Shown piece by piece: positions 1 through 11,370 of a stretch of DNA of 64,000 bases (positions within the stretch are counted from its first letter, which is position 1; each line of letters starts with the position of its first letter). The notes beneath the pieces were generated by a model, which was given only the letters and a program-made list of their open reading frames with translations, did not search any database and was not told where the DNA came from. Source of the DNA: Tupaia tana. Taxonomy: Eukaryota > Chordata > Mammalia > Scandentia > Tupaiidae. The position numbers were made by a program, and so were the translations under genes. The stretch is taken from positions 194,302,449 to 194,366,448 of the forward strand of contig JAKSZU010000006.1 of NCBI GenBank assembly GCA_026018925.1. Direction: 5' to 3'.

Positions 1-78
1 CACCAGGTCCGGGACGCTAACCTCGGTTGACTACGTGGGAGTCCAGCGAAATTGCCATTACGCTAACTGCTGGTTTCC
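1..78 (-). mobile_element. SINE-A head, cut by the window edge
   Basis: Reverse complement of the SINE-A 5' end: it contains the complement of the box B and box A regions and ends in 'ctgctggtt'. The body and poly(A) lie outside the window. Confidence 0.85.
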
Positions 79-2370
79 AATTCTCATTCCTTTTGGACCA
101 AATTCTTGGACAACATGTAACACACATATGCATGCATGCATGCATGCACATACACATACACATACATAAAACCTGTATTTGAAAATCCTACAAGTTCCTA
201 AAGTATATATACATCTGGCTCCTATAATTAGTTTGAGCCAAACTTTGAAGAATTAGGTAAAAATATGTCTTGGACTTGACATAAATCTCTCCCTATTAAG
301 GCTAACTTAGACCATCTGAAGCTAAAAATTGTCACATTCAATCAATAGTCATTAATGGTGATTGCAAAAAAAAAATTGATTTGGGAAAGAGCCAAATGGC
401 AAAACCACTTTCCAAAAAGAAACAAAGCCTTCATAATAAATACACAAAACACAGCTCAGTAGGCAGCGAAAATTATTCAGGCCAGACATGGCCAATTCAG
501 TGAGTAATAAAATGACAAAAAATATGGAACTCTCATTCTCTTTGGACCAAATTCTTGGACGATAGTAGAAAAAATTATTTTTGGTGCCTTTCCATTTCTC
601 CCTTAACTGCCCTTGCTGTGTCATCTTTTGAATACCAAACACCTTCTTGTTTCCCAGGCTCCCTTTTCCTGATGCTCCACCCTAGCGACATTTCCCAAGA
701 AATCTAGAGTCTTCTTTTCCATGCTGTAAACTAAAGTGATAGCTGATGGTGTGAATTTCAGGCAGCTCAATCAGTGAGAAACTTATTTTTGGTTACAAAG
801 CAAACATCCCTTGGGGTGCATCTTAAATCATAGAACTTAGAGGGATTTGCCTATATCGATATGTGTAACACATTCCTTCTAAGATGACCCAATATAGTAT
901 TGTATCTGAGTTACCATTCAATTATTTTCCATTGTGCAAATATTTCTCTCTCTTACTTGGCCCTTAAGGGGAAAAAAAACAACAAAAAAAGAGGATGTGT
1001 AGCAATCAGCCAGTTCACATTCTTGCCAGGATGATGACTCAGGGCATTGATAGGCATGTGACTTTCAGACTTTCTCTCGTGTCACTTTTCCACTGTATTG
1101 TCATTTAGTGTGTGTGTTGATCTTAGGTGTAATAATTTATAAAAAATTTCATCTGTAAAGAGATGTAGGGTTTGAATTCCTTCATAGACAAAAGTTTGTT
1201 TTCATTTGTTTTTTGTTTCCTAGTCTGGCTGCCAAACTTACTGATGGTAATTTAATGAGCAAAGAGTAAACTCTTATCTCTGTAATTGGTCTCCACTGGT
1301 TAATTTATAGAAGGCTTTTAAAAATGCACTTATTATATAATTAACAGATATTTGTGGCTCCTTTACAAGTCATTGGCCATAAAGGATTTGTTTAATAGTC
1401 ACAGTTACCTTTTCTATTGCTCTGTGTCAACAGTATGGTCTCCTTGGTCTTCTATGCTTCTTTATGAAATTTGGTCTCTTCAAAGTCCAAGTAACATTAA
1501 TTAGGAAGAAAATTAGCTTCATAATTTTCAAGAAGATTGGAATTACCACACACTGTTTCCCCACTGATTTCTCTCTTACTTCTGTAATTCTCATATCTTA
1601 TTGCTTTAGAGAAGTCCTCCTAGTTCAAAATTCAAAATTCTAATTTTGTAATTTAGGCCATTATAAAATGTATGCTAGGGAACAATTCTGGTTTTTAAAT
1701 GTGGTACTTGTAAATATAGCATTATTAGAAATCAAGAATGTTTACCTCTGTTGTGTTGGTCATACATTTGTCTAGGTCTCTATTTGAAACTATTCTGCAT
1801 GTGACTTCCAGCTATTCTTTCCTCCTTCTTTCTCTTCTAATAGCTCCAGGCTTTTTCCTTGAGTCACTACAAGCTGTTCTACTTCTTCCTTCATCTAATA
1901 ATACACTCATGTTCTATGTACCTGAACTGCATGCCTGCTCTCAAACTTCTCATCTCTATTTAGAAAGTACAGAACTTGAGAATGGCAAATGCAATTGATA
2001 GGCTTTGTTATTAGGTAGGCAAATTGCTACTTTAAGACTTAAAAATAGTAGTGTAGATTATTATACCTAACTGTTATTAGTGGCTGAGTGCCCATCTTGT
2101 GCTTTTAGCTATAGGAAAGGAAATAATTGTCTTAGAAACCATGACTGTACACTGTTGGTAATAAAATATTCATGCTAATCGTGTAGGTAACATTGTGAGA
2201 GTTAGAAATGCTTTTATACTAATATCAGCATTTCTTCTCCTATGACATTTAGTAGAACATGGAGGTATAGAAATACATTTAGAACATTTTTCTTTCTAAT
2301 ATTATTTTTACAGGTCATTCTGATTCTTACTAAAAGGTAAACATTTTATAAAACTATGTCTATTAAAAGT
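79..2370. other. Unassigned AT-rich sequence
   Basis: I recognise no gene or named repeat here. It holds a short alternating microsatellite at 119-169 (atgc/acat units) and an imperfect direct repeat near 83-113 and 533-563. Open frames at 352-642 (minus) and 1738-1998 (plus) have no recognisable domain and no convincing coding features. Confidence 0.5.
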
Positions 2371-2380
2371 GAAAAATTGT

Positions 2381-2667
2381 GGGACCAGCAGTTAGCGTAA
2401 TGGCTATGTCACTGAACTCCCATGTAGTCAACCGCGGTTTGAGTCTCGGACCCGGTGGCTTAAACTCACGCCGGGCGCGTGTGCGTGCGTGCCCAAGATC
2501 CCGAGAGGAGAATGGAGGAGAAGGGATTGCGGCGTGGCCATCCCCCCTGGGGGGGGGGGTGATTTCTCACTTTCTGTCTCTCTGTCTCTCTCTGTCTTTC
2601 TGGCGAGTGCACGGGCCCTATAGCAAAAACCTCTCCAGGAAAAAAAAAAAAAAGAAAAAAGAAAAGG
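2381..2667 (+). mobile_element. SINE-A2
   Basis: Full-length copy beginning gggaccagcag, with box A (tagcgtaatgg) and a box B relative, CpG-rich body, CT-rich stretch, 'ccctatagc' and an A-rich tail. It is flanked by a 10-bp TSD (gaaaaattgt) at 2371-2380 and 2668-2677. Confidence 0.92.
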
Positions 2668-2984
2668 GAAAAATTGTATTGACTGCTCCCTACTACTAAT
2701 TTGTCAGTGGTAACCTTGCTTCTTTTAAAAGAATTGATTCTGTTCACATTAGGTAGGGCAGAAACTGAACTGGCTAAAGAGCAAAATCAAAATTTCTGAA
2801 GTACTTTTTTTTCTCTCAATATAAATATTAATTATGTAATGAGAAATTGTTTTTTTGAAATACAGTGAAAAATTCTTTTGAAAAATTATGATACACAATG
2901 GGACTTATTTTCCCTGTAAGTAGGTTAATTGTTATATATCTTAGAATGAAACTAAAACTTTATAATTTAAAGTGATGACTGTAT

Positions 2985-3165
2985 TCTAGGCACTTAAAAA
3001 TATTCCCTTTAATCTTCACTGTACCCTGAAAACTGGGTATTATCATCCCTATTTTAAAGATGCATAATTAGGTTAAGTAATTTGTTGATAGGCAGTTAGT
3101 ACTAGGAAGAGTCAGGGTTATGGCCCAGGGTTGACTGTAAAGCTTATATCCTTTCAATGTTCTTG
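2985..3165 (-). repeat. MIR
   Basis: Diverged MIR in antisense. The 'cactgtaccctgaaaactggg', 'tattttaaagatg' and 'aggttaagtaatttg' segments follow the order of the complement of the MIR core and tail. Confidence 0.75.
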
Positions 3166-3270
3166 AAATAGTTCCCTTCTGCTCATTCTTAGGGAGACGA
3201 TCAGTCTTGCAATATATTATAATACCTACCTCAAGAGTCTAGTGGTTTGATGGATAAGAATGTGAGCTCT

Positions 3271-3466
3271 AGGGGCTGGCAAGTGGCATGGTGGTTAAAG
3301 GCATTGGACTTCCCCATGACTGACCTAAGTTCAAGTCTTGGACCTGGTGCCTTGCTTTCTCACTTTCCCTCTCTTTCTCTGTCTCTCTCTGATCAAACTT
3401 GGAGATAATAAAGATAGTAAATAAAGTTAAATAAAAAATAATTCTTTGAAAACAAAACAAAACAAA
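3271..3466 (+). mobile_element. SINE-B
   Basis: Short SINE with tRNA-like head, 'tgctttctcactttccctct', an AATAAA-containing stretch and 'aattctttg' before an A/C-rich tail. The TSD is aagaatgtgRgctct (one mismatch) at 3256-3270 and 3467-3481. It sits inside a MIR. Confidence 0.9.
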
Positions 3467-3638
3467 AAGAATGTGGGCTCTGGGGTTGAACACTCTGGGT
3501 TTAGAACTTCGTCCTATCCCTCACTAATTGTGTAATCTTGAGCATTACTTAATGTCTTTGTGCCTCAGTTCCATCATCTATAAAAAGGGGTGATTACAAT
3601 ATTTACTCAATAGTATGATTTGTAAATACTAAATGAGA

Positions 3639-3892
3639 GGGACCAGCAGTTGCTGTAATGGCTATGTCTCTGAACTCCCATGTAGTCAACCTCTGTTTGA
3701 ATCTCAGATCTGGTGGTTTAAACTCATGCCGGGCGTGTGTGTGCACATGCCCAAGATCCTGAGAGGAGAATGGAGGAGAAGGGATTGCAACATGGCCATC
3801 CTCCCTGGGGTGATTTCTCGCTTTCTGTCATGCACCCTGTATCAAATACCTCTCAAAAAAAGATTAAAAAAAAAAAAAAAAAAAAAAAAAAC
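3639..3892 (+). mobile_element. SINE-A2
   Basis: Copy with a long poly(A) tail, flanked by a 10-bp TSD (ctaaatgaga) at 3629-3638 and 3893-3902. The CT-rich 3' part is shortened, passing from 'ctttctgtcatgcaccctg' straight to the end. Inserted in a MIR. Confidence 0.9.
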
Positions 3893-4296
3893 CTAAATGA
3901 GAACACATATAAAGTAAGTACTCAATAAAGTACACAATAAAATACCCAATACATAATAAATATTTAATACATATTTTCCAGAAGTTTGATCTCCCTATAA
4001 AAGTTGGTCTTTTTGTGGATAGAGAAAAGATGTATGGGTTATAAATTCTCTTCTTCCTAGTTACTTATGTCTGGTTCATTCAGCAATCAGTGTTCTGTAA
4101 TAGATCCCTGCCCAATTTTACATATTCATTTTTCCTTTTCATGCATTATAAAAGATTTAATAATGTCCATAAATTCTTTGCTAATCCTGCCTTTGAGAGG
4201 ATTCTCCTTTCTGTGAATATAAGCTACCTTAGCAACTTATCTGAATAGAATATGACAGAGTGGGACTTTAGAACCTAAATAATAAGAAGTCTTGCA

Positions 4297-4298
<2 letters not shown>

Positions 4299-4329
<31 letters not shown>

Positions 4330-4577
4330 AATCACCAGAGGGCATATATACTCACCAGAAAGAGAAAGACAGGTAGAGAGAGGGAGCACCACCCGCCCAG
4401 TAGGTCATAGTCATGACCCAGTCTTCTTTTCCTCCATCTTGTCAGAATTTAAGGCATACATGCACAAGTGCCGGGCATTCTTTTCAAGCCATTAGGGTAG
4501 TGATCTGAACTTTGGTCAGCCATGTGGGCTCTGGCTACAAACACATAGGATTTAACTATTGTGCTATGAGGTCAGTT
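4299..4577 (-). mobile_element. SINE-C (old SINE)
   Basis: Starts in poly(T) (4299-4325), then 'gggcatatatactcaccaga', a GA-rich stretch, and a diverged tRNA-like head in antisense ending near 'ctatgaggtcag'. Heavily diverged from SINE-A. Confidence 0.65.
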
Positions 4578-4912
4578 CACATCTTCTCAACCACCTTGTA
4601 AGAAGTCTGATTGCCTTGACCTCCATGTTTGAGAGGGCATGTGTAGATACTCTAGTCATTAGCCCAGCTGAGCCCAGTTTTCCTGTTATTCCTGCCATGG
4701 TGTTGAGCGTTTAAGTAAAGTTGTCTTAGACTCTTCAGAACAATCAACTTATCGGCTGAATATCACTGAAGGTCCTCACTTTACAAAGAATCTCCTACCT
4801 GAGCTCTGCCCTAATTCTGGACCCACAAAATTATGAAATGTAATAAAATGGCTGCTGTTTTAAGCCACTAAATTTTGGGGTAGTTAAGTACATAGCAATG
4901 GATAACCGAAAC
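4578..4912 (+). mobile_element. MaLR LTR, MLT1 type, 3' part
   Basis: The 3' end carries the characteristic MLT1 ending: 'ttttaagccactaaattttg', then 'agcaatggataaccgaaac'. Upstream are 'cagctgagcccag' and a 'gtaataaaatgg' polyadenylation-type motif. It is a non-autonomous ERV-L-related LTR with no coding content. Confidence 0.8.
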
Positions 4913-4962
4913 GTGTGTGTGTGTGTGTTTTTTTTTTTTTTATTTTTATTTTTTTTTTATTT
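4913..4962. repeat. (GT)n followed by a T-rich tract
   Basis: Eight GT units (4913-4928) then a T-rich stretch. Simple repeat. Confidence 0.9.
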
Positions 4963-4969
4963 AAAAGAA

Positions 4970-5055
4970 ACTAAGGTACCAGGAACTGTTTCAGGTACTG
5001 GGTGATGCATTCATGAATAACCTAAACAATGTCAATGCTGTCATGAAGGTTACTG
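4970..5055 (-). repeat. L2 3'-end fragment
   Basis: 'accaggaactgtttcaggta' and 'gcattcatgaataacc' resemble the complement of the L2 3' region. Short and diverged. Confidence 0.5.
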
Positions 5056-5387
5056 TATTTTGGTTCTTCAGAGGAAACAGAACCAATAGGATACATATAT
5101 ATAGACACATAAAAGAGTAGGTGATTATAGGAATTGGCTCATGCAGTTACAGAAACTGAGAAGTCCCACAATCTGTTGTCTAAAATCTGGAGAACCATAA
5201 ATTATGCTGGTGGCATAATTCAATGCAAGACCAAACACCTGAAAACTGAGGTGTAGGTAGGGAGTGGTGGTTGGGACTGGGGATGTTGACTAATGGTGTA
5301 AGTCTCAGTTTGGGTCTAAAAGCTTTCATGTCCAAGAGTGGGAGAAAATGCTCAGGTAGAGAAACTGAATTTATTCTTCCTCATTTG

Positions 5388-5906
5388 GTTCTTTTTCTTT
5401 TTTGGCAAGAAGGCATGTATGCTCTCTAGAGAGAGAGACAGACAGATTTTAAATATAATAAATAACTAATAATATAATAATTAATAAATATAATTAATAA
5501 CTAAATAAAGTAATACTACAAATTACAGTACAGATATTTAGTTTTTTTTGTGGGGGGAGATTTTTGCTATAGGGTATGTACACTCACTGGAGAGAAACAG
5601 CCAGACAGAGAGAGAGAAAGCAAGAAATCACCCCCCACCCCCAAGAGGGATGACCATGCTGCAATTCCTTCCTCCATTCTTCTCCTAGGATCTTGAGCAC
5701 GCACTCACAAGAGCTTGGAGTTTTAGGTCACCAGGTCTGGAACTCAAACTGCGGTTGGCCTTGTGGGAGTCCAATGACATAATTGCCATGTCATGTGCTG
5801 GCCCCTGTGCTGGTATGCTTCTTAAGTCTTGGACTGGTATTCAAGCCATGTGGTCGGCCATGTGGGATCTGATTCCCTTAACCACTAGGCTACTAGGCTA
5901 GCCTGA
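5388..5906 (-). mobile_element. SINE-C interrupted by a younger SINE
   Basis: Left part (5388-5445) has 'ggcatgtatgctctctagag'; right part (5812-5906) is an antisense tRNA-like head ending in 'aggctagcctg'. An AT-rich stretch (5446-5540) and a further antisense SINE lie between them. The boundaries of the older element are approximate. Confidence 0.5.
5542..5806 (-). mobile_element. SINE-A-like, diverged
   Basis: Antisense copy: poly(T), 'gagatttttgctatagggta', GA-rich stretch, 'gcaattccttcctccattct', box B complement 'ggaactcaaactgcgg', ending 'gtgctggcccc'. Confidence 0.75.
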
Positions 5907-6086
5907 CTTTTTTTTCTATTTATACCTTCAACAGATTGGATGCTGGGTAGACCCACACTGGGTCTTCTCTACTTAGTTCACCAATTCAAATCCTCATCTC
6001 TTCCAGACCACCCAGAGATAGTTTTGTCAGTTTTCTAGGCATCCTTTAGCCTAATCAAGTTGATACATAAAAGTGAGTCATCACAA

Positions 6087-7508
6087 TTACTTTCTACTAA
6101 CAGAGACAGACAATAAAAAAATAGGTAAATACCTTTATTAATGTCAGAGAGTCATAAATATTACAGGGAAAATAAAGCGATGTAAAAATATAGAAACTGA
6201 TAGGGATAGGTATGCAGGACTGTTTAGATTGGCTGCTGAGGAAACACTTTTTTGATGATAGCTCATTTGAACAGAAACCCAAATAAAGTTTTAAAATTTT
6301 GCATTTGCTCACTCACTCTTTATTAGACCATCTACCCTTTCATTTATTTATTAACCACCACTCTGTTGCAGATATGTTGCGAAGTGTTAAATAATCATGT
6401 CTTATGAGACAAACAGATACGTAGAGATGACAACAGCATCATGTGAATATGCTCTAAAAGAGATAAGCACCTGAGGCTTTAGGAGCACAATAAAGTGGTA
6501 TTTGGCCCAACAGTATGGATAAAGGAATATATGTCTTTAAATAGGTCTTTCAGAGGAGTCAACTTGGGAAACTGAATATTTAGATATAGATATCTCTATA
6601 ATTTAAAAAAAAATCAGGAGCTTACCTTTTGCTATTGTGCACATTACAGCATAGTATCTACCCCATAAATACTGCATAAATATTGGTTGAATTAAAATTG
6701 CTTTAAAATTCAGTTTATAAATCATGTAAGAAAATCTTTCTTGCTACTCTTCTCTTTTGAGCCAAAATGACCTTACCTAATATGATCATTCATTCCCCTT
6801 ACTATTCAGACTTAGCCTTGAGTTTTTCTGTTCCCGAGTCCAATTTATTCTGAGACCATAATGATTTGCCACTACTGAGAATATTCAATGAGAGAATATA
6901 TTGTTCATTTTAAAGGTTGGCTCCCAAAAAGGAGTGTTAAAAATATAGTTAGCAGTAGCAGCAGCAGCAGAACCAGCATGAGTGCAGAGCCTCCTGAGGT
7001 GACTCATTTTAAAAAAACATCATTCATTTAGATGTTTAGATGATACTACATTTCTTTTGAATTAACCATTCTATTAGTTTATAATCATGGCATGTTTGTG
7101 GGTATTCCTTCAGGTGAGCTTGATCTCATTGGCACCATGTTTTCAACTTTCTTCCGTGCTCTGGGTCTTTCAAATATGTCTTCCACTCCAAGTTGTTGAC
7201 TGATATATTTTTTTAATTAACTATATCCCCAAATTTCATAATTCCTAAAATTCTGTTTGTCCTAAGCTTAGATAACCATCTCCTCTTCCTAAATAATTTC
7301 TCCTTTAACTTCTATTTAATGAACAATATTACCTACAACCTAGTTGCCTAAGGTAAAAACGTAGCTGCCATCTTTCATACATTCTTCTTTAACACTCACA
7401 GCCAATTTCTCATCAAATCATGTTGATTATACTTTCATCACAAATGTGTGTAATGTGTTGTGCTAAGATAGTAAGATGGCGATAAAGTCATCAGGTGATA
7501 TGAATTTT
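6087..7508. other. Unassigned sequence
   Basis: No gene or confidently named repeat recognised. It contains a short (agc)n run near 6953-6970. The open frame at 6097-6312 (minus) has no recognisable domain. Confidence 0.5.
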
Positions 7509-7526
7509 CCAGTTCCATTATAATTT

Positions 7527-7794
7527 CTTTTTTTTTTTTTTTTGAGAGGTTTTCGCTATAGGGTGCGTGGGCTCACCAGACAGACAGAGAGAGACATAGA
7601 GACAGAAAGCGAGAAATCACCCCCCGGGGGGATGGTCACGCCGCAATCCCTTCTCCTCCATTCTCCTCTTGGGATCTTGGGCGTGCACGCACACGCACCC
7701 GGCGTGAGTTTTAAGCCACTGGGTCCGGGACGCGAACCGCGGTCGACTACGTGGGAGTCCAGCGACATAGCCATTAACGCTAACTGCTGGTTCC
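7527..7794 (-). mobile_element. SINE-A1
   Basis: Complete antisense copy with near-consensus body, including the 'gacatagagacagaaagcga' and 'ggatggtcacgcc' A1 markers. It has an 18-bp perfect TSD (ccagttccattataattt) at 7509-7526 and 7795-7812. The long perfect TSD and intact CpGs suggest a young insertion. Confidence 0.93.
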
Positions 7795-8050
7795 CCAGTT
7801 CCATTATAATTTAATGGAGCCACCATTATACATGCAGTCTGTCATTGACTGAAACAGTTTTACACATGCTTGACAGTATTTCCTTACACTCTTAAACAAA
7901 ATCACCTAATTCATTTTTATTTAACAATTCAATATTAACTTCTGGGGCCAACAGATGGTGTCTACCCTCCTATTAATGAACACACAGGCTGTTTCCAATT
8001 TTTGCCCATTTTAAAGTTACTATGAACCTTTTTGTAAAAATGTTTTTGTG

Positions 8051-8303
8051 GGGGGCCAGCAGTTGGCATAATGGCTATGTTACTGGACTCCCATGTACTC
8101 GACTGTGGTTCAAGTCCCAGACCCAGTGGCTTAAACTCACCCCAGGCGCGTGTGCGTGCATGCCCAATATCCTGAGAGGAGAATGCAGGAGAAGGGATTG
8201 CGGCATGGCCATCCCCCCTGGGGAGTTATTTCTCGCTTTCTGTCTCTCTGTCTTTCTGGCAAGCACATGTGCCCTATATCAAAAACCTCTCAAAGTAAAA
8301 AAG
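8051..8303 (+). mobile_element. SINE-A2
   Basis: Starts 'gggccagcagttggcataat' with box B relative 'ggttcaagtcc', and ends 'aacctctcaaagtaaaaaa'. Flanks share an imperfect 'gttttgtg' repeat. Inside the L1. Confidence 0.88.
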
Positions 8304-8562
8304 GTTTTGTGAGTGTATACTTTTTCTCCTGAGTAAATATCTAGGAGTAGAAATTCTAGGTCAGTGGGTAAGTATGTTTTTAACTTCACAAAAACTACCA
8401 AACCATTTCCTAAAGTGGTTGTGCCATCTCACTCTTCCATCAGTAATATATGGGGGTACAAGCCATTTCACAATTTTGTTAATACTAGTATTGTCAGTAT
8501 TTTAAATTTTAGCCATTCTGATGAATATGTAGTAAAATCTAATTTTGTTTTAATTTCCATTT

Positions 8563-8584
8563 TTAGAATTATTTATTAAATTCC

Positions 8585-8615
<31 letters not shown>

Positions 8616-8749
8616 TTTAAATTTGACCAGTCAGAGATAGAGAGAGAGAAAAGGAAAGTAAGAAAGCAAACCACCAGGTCCAGGATTTGAACCACAGTTG
8701 ACTATGTGGAAATTCAGTACCTTTAACCATGAGGCCACCTGCCAGCCCC
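8563..8749 (-). mobile_element. SINE-B with (att)n tail
   Basis: Antisense copy. The tail expanded to an (att)n microsatellite (8588-8617), followed by 'aaatttgaccag', a GA-rich stretch and the head complement ending 'cacctgccagcccc'. The TSD is ttaatttYcattt at 8550-8562 and 8750-8762. Confidence 0.85.
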
Positions 8750-8838
8750 TTAATTTTCATTTCTTGGTTAAGGATGGTGAACACGTTTTTGTGTATTTAT
8801 TGCCCATTCATATGTGTCCTTACTAAAATCTATGTTCT

Positions 8839-9385
8839 AGGACCAGCAGATGGTTTAATGGTAACGGACTTCCACGTAGTCAACCATCTTTCAAGTCCCA
8901 GATCCGGCAGCTTAAAACTCACACCAGATGGGGAACCAGCAGTTAGCATAATGGCTATGTCACTGGACTCCCACGTAGTTGACCGCGGTTCGCGTCCCGG
9001 ACCCGGTGGCTTAAAACTCACGCCGGGCACGTGTGCGTGCGTGCCCAAGATCCCAAGAGGAGAATGGAGGAGAAGGGATTGCGGCGTGACCATCCCCCCT
9101 AGGGGTGTTTCTCACTTTCTGTCTCTATGTCTCTCTCTGTCTGTCTGGCGAGCGCACGCGCCCTATAGTGAAAAAACCTCTCAAAAAAAAAAAACAAACA
9201 AACAAACAAAAAAAACTCACACCAGATGCGTGTGTATGGGTGCCCAAAATCCCAAGAGGAGAATGGAGGAGAAGGGATTGCGGCTAGGCCATCCCCCCTG
9301 GGGAGTTTCTCTCTTATTTTCTGTCCATCTGTCTCCACAGTGAGTGCACACACCCTACAGCAAAAGCCTCTCTCTCAAAATAAAT
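8839..9385 (+). mobile_element. Older SINE-A/C split by SINE-A1
   Basis: Head and box B at 8839-8930; body and tail at 9229 to about 9385, resuming with 'cgtgtgtatgggtgcccaaa'. The missing middle is exactly the inserted SINE-A1 plus its TSD. Confidence 0.85.
8931..9211 (+). mobile_element. SINE-A1 inside an older SINE
   Basis: Complete copy (gggaaccagcag to an (aaac)n tail). The 17-bp perfect TSD aaaactcacaccagatg lies at 8914-8930 and 9212-9228; the target is the body of the older SINE. Confidence 0.93.
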
Positions 9386-10079
9386 AAAGGCTCCGTTCCA
9401 ATCATTTGTTCATTTACAAAAGGAGAGTGCTTATGTTTTTATTATTGAGTTGTAGAAGTTACTTATATAGTCTACATATACTTAGATATATTTTGCAAAT
9501 AATTTTTCTCAGTCTCCAACTTTATTATTTTTAATTGGTGTTCTTTGTCAAAAACAAGTTTTAAATTTTGTTGAAGTCCAATTTGTCAAGTTTTTGTTTC
9601 ATGGTTATATTTTGCTCAACTAAAAATTCCTTGTCTATGCCTATGTCACAAAGATAGTCTGCTATACTTTTTTCAAAAACCTTTGTAACGTTTTTTATAT
9701 ATATGTCTTAGGTCTATCTTGAATTAATTTTTTGCCTGTGATGTGAGGTAGGTTTATGGGTTATTTTATTTCCATAGTGATATCCAGTTATGTAAACATG
9801 ATTTATTAAAAAGACTTTTTGTTTCCTCACTGAATTATTTTTGATGCCTTGGTCAAAAATCAATTGACCATGTAGTTGTGGCTTTACTTGTCTCTCTATT
9901 CTGTTTCATTGAATATTTGGCTGTCCCTATACTAATATCACACTGTTTTGATCACTGTAATTTCATAGTAAGCCTTGAAATCAGTTGCTATAGTTCCTCC
10001 AATTTTGTTTTTCTATTCTTAGTTGTTTGGATTTTAATATTTATATTAATATATAATATACATATATATTAATATTTAA

Positions 10080-10338
10080 TTTTGCCAGAGAATACATGCA
10101 CTCACCGAAGAGAAGAGAATGGGAGGGTTGGGGGGCAAGAAGGCATTCCCACCCCCCCATGGGGAATCGTTATTCTGCAGTTCCTTCTCCTGCATCTTTC
10201 CCTCCTTTCAGGATTTTGGGTATGCATGCACACATGCTTGGCATGTTTCTAAAGCTGCTGGGTTAGGGACTTGAACAATATAGTTGGTCATGTGGAATTC
10301 ACCTCATGTAGCCACGAAGCCACAGACTAGCCCTCCAT
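10080..10338 (-). mobile_element. SINE-C
   Basis: Antisense diverged copy with 'gccagagaatacatgcactc', a C-run, 'ccttctcctgcatct', 'gcatgcacacatgcttggca' and head complement ending 'cagactagccc'. Within the L1. Confidence 0.7.
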
Positions 10339-10892
10339 ATAAAATTTAAATCAGCTTGTCAATTAAAAAATAAAACCCCTTGATATTTAGATTCATATTA
10401 TATTAAATCTATAGATCAGTTTGGAGAGAATTGCTATCTTTACAATGTTGAGTTTCTGATTCATGAGCATAACTATTTCTCTGGTTCCTTAATTTGTCTC
10501 AACAATGTTTTTTCACTTTCCTTGTGGAGGACTTAAACACTTATTACTAATTTTTTCTTTTTTAAAAAATATTTTTATTACTATTGTATTGTAAATGGTA
10601 TATTTAAATATTCATATTTTCCAATGTTTTTTGCTCATACATAGAAATGCAATATGTTTTCTTTGGATACTGACATAACTTATGATCTTGCTTAATTTAC
10701 TTCTAGGTTTCATTTACAATTCCTATATATACAATCAGGATTGTCTATATATACAATCAGATTGCTGCATATAAATACAATTTTACTTCTTCCTTTCCAA
10801 GATGTAAGCATTTGTTATCTCTTTTTCTTGACCTGTCACACTGACTAGAATCTGCAGTATATTCCTGAATAAAAGTGTAGCAAGAATGTACA

Positions 10893-11075
10893 TCTGGGGA
10901 CAGGTGGTGGTACTGTACCCACATGGGCAAGGTCCCGGGTTGTTGCCGTGGGACCTTCCTGATCATACTGGATTCGTGTACATGTGCCCATGATCTGGGG
11001 GCTGGTTGAGGCTGAGAGTGTGTGGTGTGGAGACCTTGTTGGTGATCTTTCTTTCTCTCAAGAAATGAAGAAAAG
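10893..11075 (+). mobile_element. SINE-D
   Basis: Starts 'catctggggacaggtggtgg', contains 'tgtacatgtgcccatgatct' and 'gaggctgagagtgtg', then 'gagaccttgttggtgatctt' and a CT-rich end. The same order recurs at about 57068-57305. It differs from families A to C in its body. Parent tRNA not determined. Confidence 0.6.
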
Positions 11076-11345
11076 GGAACCAGCAGCTAGCGTAATGGCT
11101 ATGTCGCTGGACTCCCACGTAGTCGACTGCGGTTCATGTCCCGGACCCGGTGGCTTAAAACTCACGCCGGGCATGTGTGCGTGCGAGCCCAAGATCCCGA
11201 GAGGAGAATGGAGGAGAAGGGATTGCGGCATGACCATCCCCCCTGGGGGGTGATTTCTCGCTTTCTGTCTGTATGTCTCTCTCTGTCTGTCTGGCGAGCG
11301 CATGCGCCCTATAGCGAAAACCTCTAAAAAAATAAAAAATAAAAA
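11076..11345 (+). mobile_element. SINE-A1
   Basis: Begins gggaaccagcagctagcg. It has A1 markers cttaaaactc, cgtgaccatc-type (catgaccatc) and agcgaaaac, followed by an (aaaat)n tail. Directly abuts the SINE-D end. Confidence 0.9.
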
Positions 11346-11370
11346 AAAGAAACGAAAAAAGGAAAAAATA

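Larger units (their letters stand above)
3236..3960 (+). repeat. MIR split by two SINEs
   Basis: MIR-like sequence runs 3236-3270, 3467-3638 and 3893 to about 3960: 'tagtggtttgatggataaga', then 'gtgtaatcttgagcattact', then 'aagtaagtactcaataaa'. A SINE-B and a SINE-A2 interrupt it. Removing both, with one TSD copy each, restores a continuous MIR. Confidence 0.75.
5065..6086 (+). repeat. Ancient interspersed repeat, copy 1
   Basis: Begins 'ttcttcagaggaaacagaac' and ends 'aatcaagttgatacataaaa ... catcaca'. It shares 'aggaattggctca', 'gaggctgagaag', 'ttcaacagattggat' and the end motif with copies near 30.2 kb and 37.7 kb. I cannot name the family with certainty. SINEs at 5388-5906 interrupt it. 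Confidence 0.65.

Noticed and set aside
7695-7793. tRNA-like heads with box A and box B (here and in every SINE) as tRNA genes
   Set aside because: They are embedded in SINEs with poly(A) and TSDs. The acceptor and anticodon stems do not close properly, so they are not functional tRNA genes. In SINE-B the acceptor ends are nearly complementary and the loop reads ctcccac, but the parent tRNA remains undecided.
8729-9343. 204-codon open frame on the plus strand
   Set aside because: It runs through an older SINE and the nested A1. Its residues are the recurrent SINE translation (MAMSLDSHVVDRG...), also seen at many other SINE copies and on both strands.
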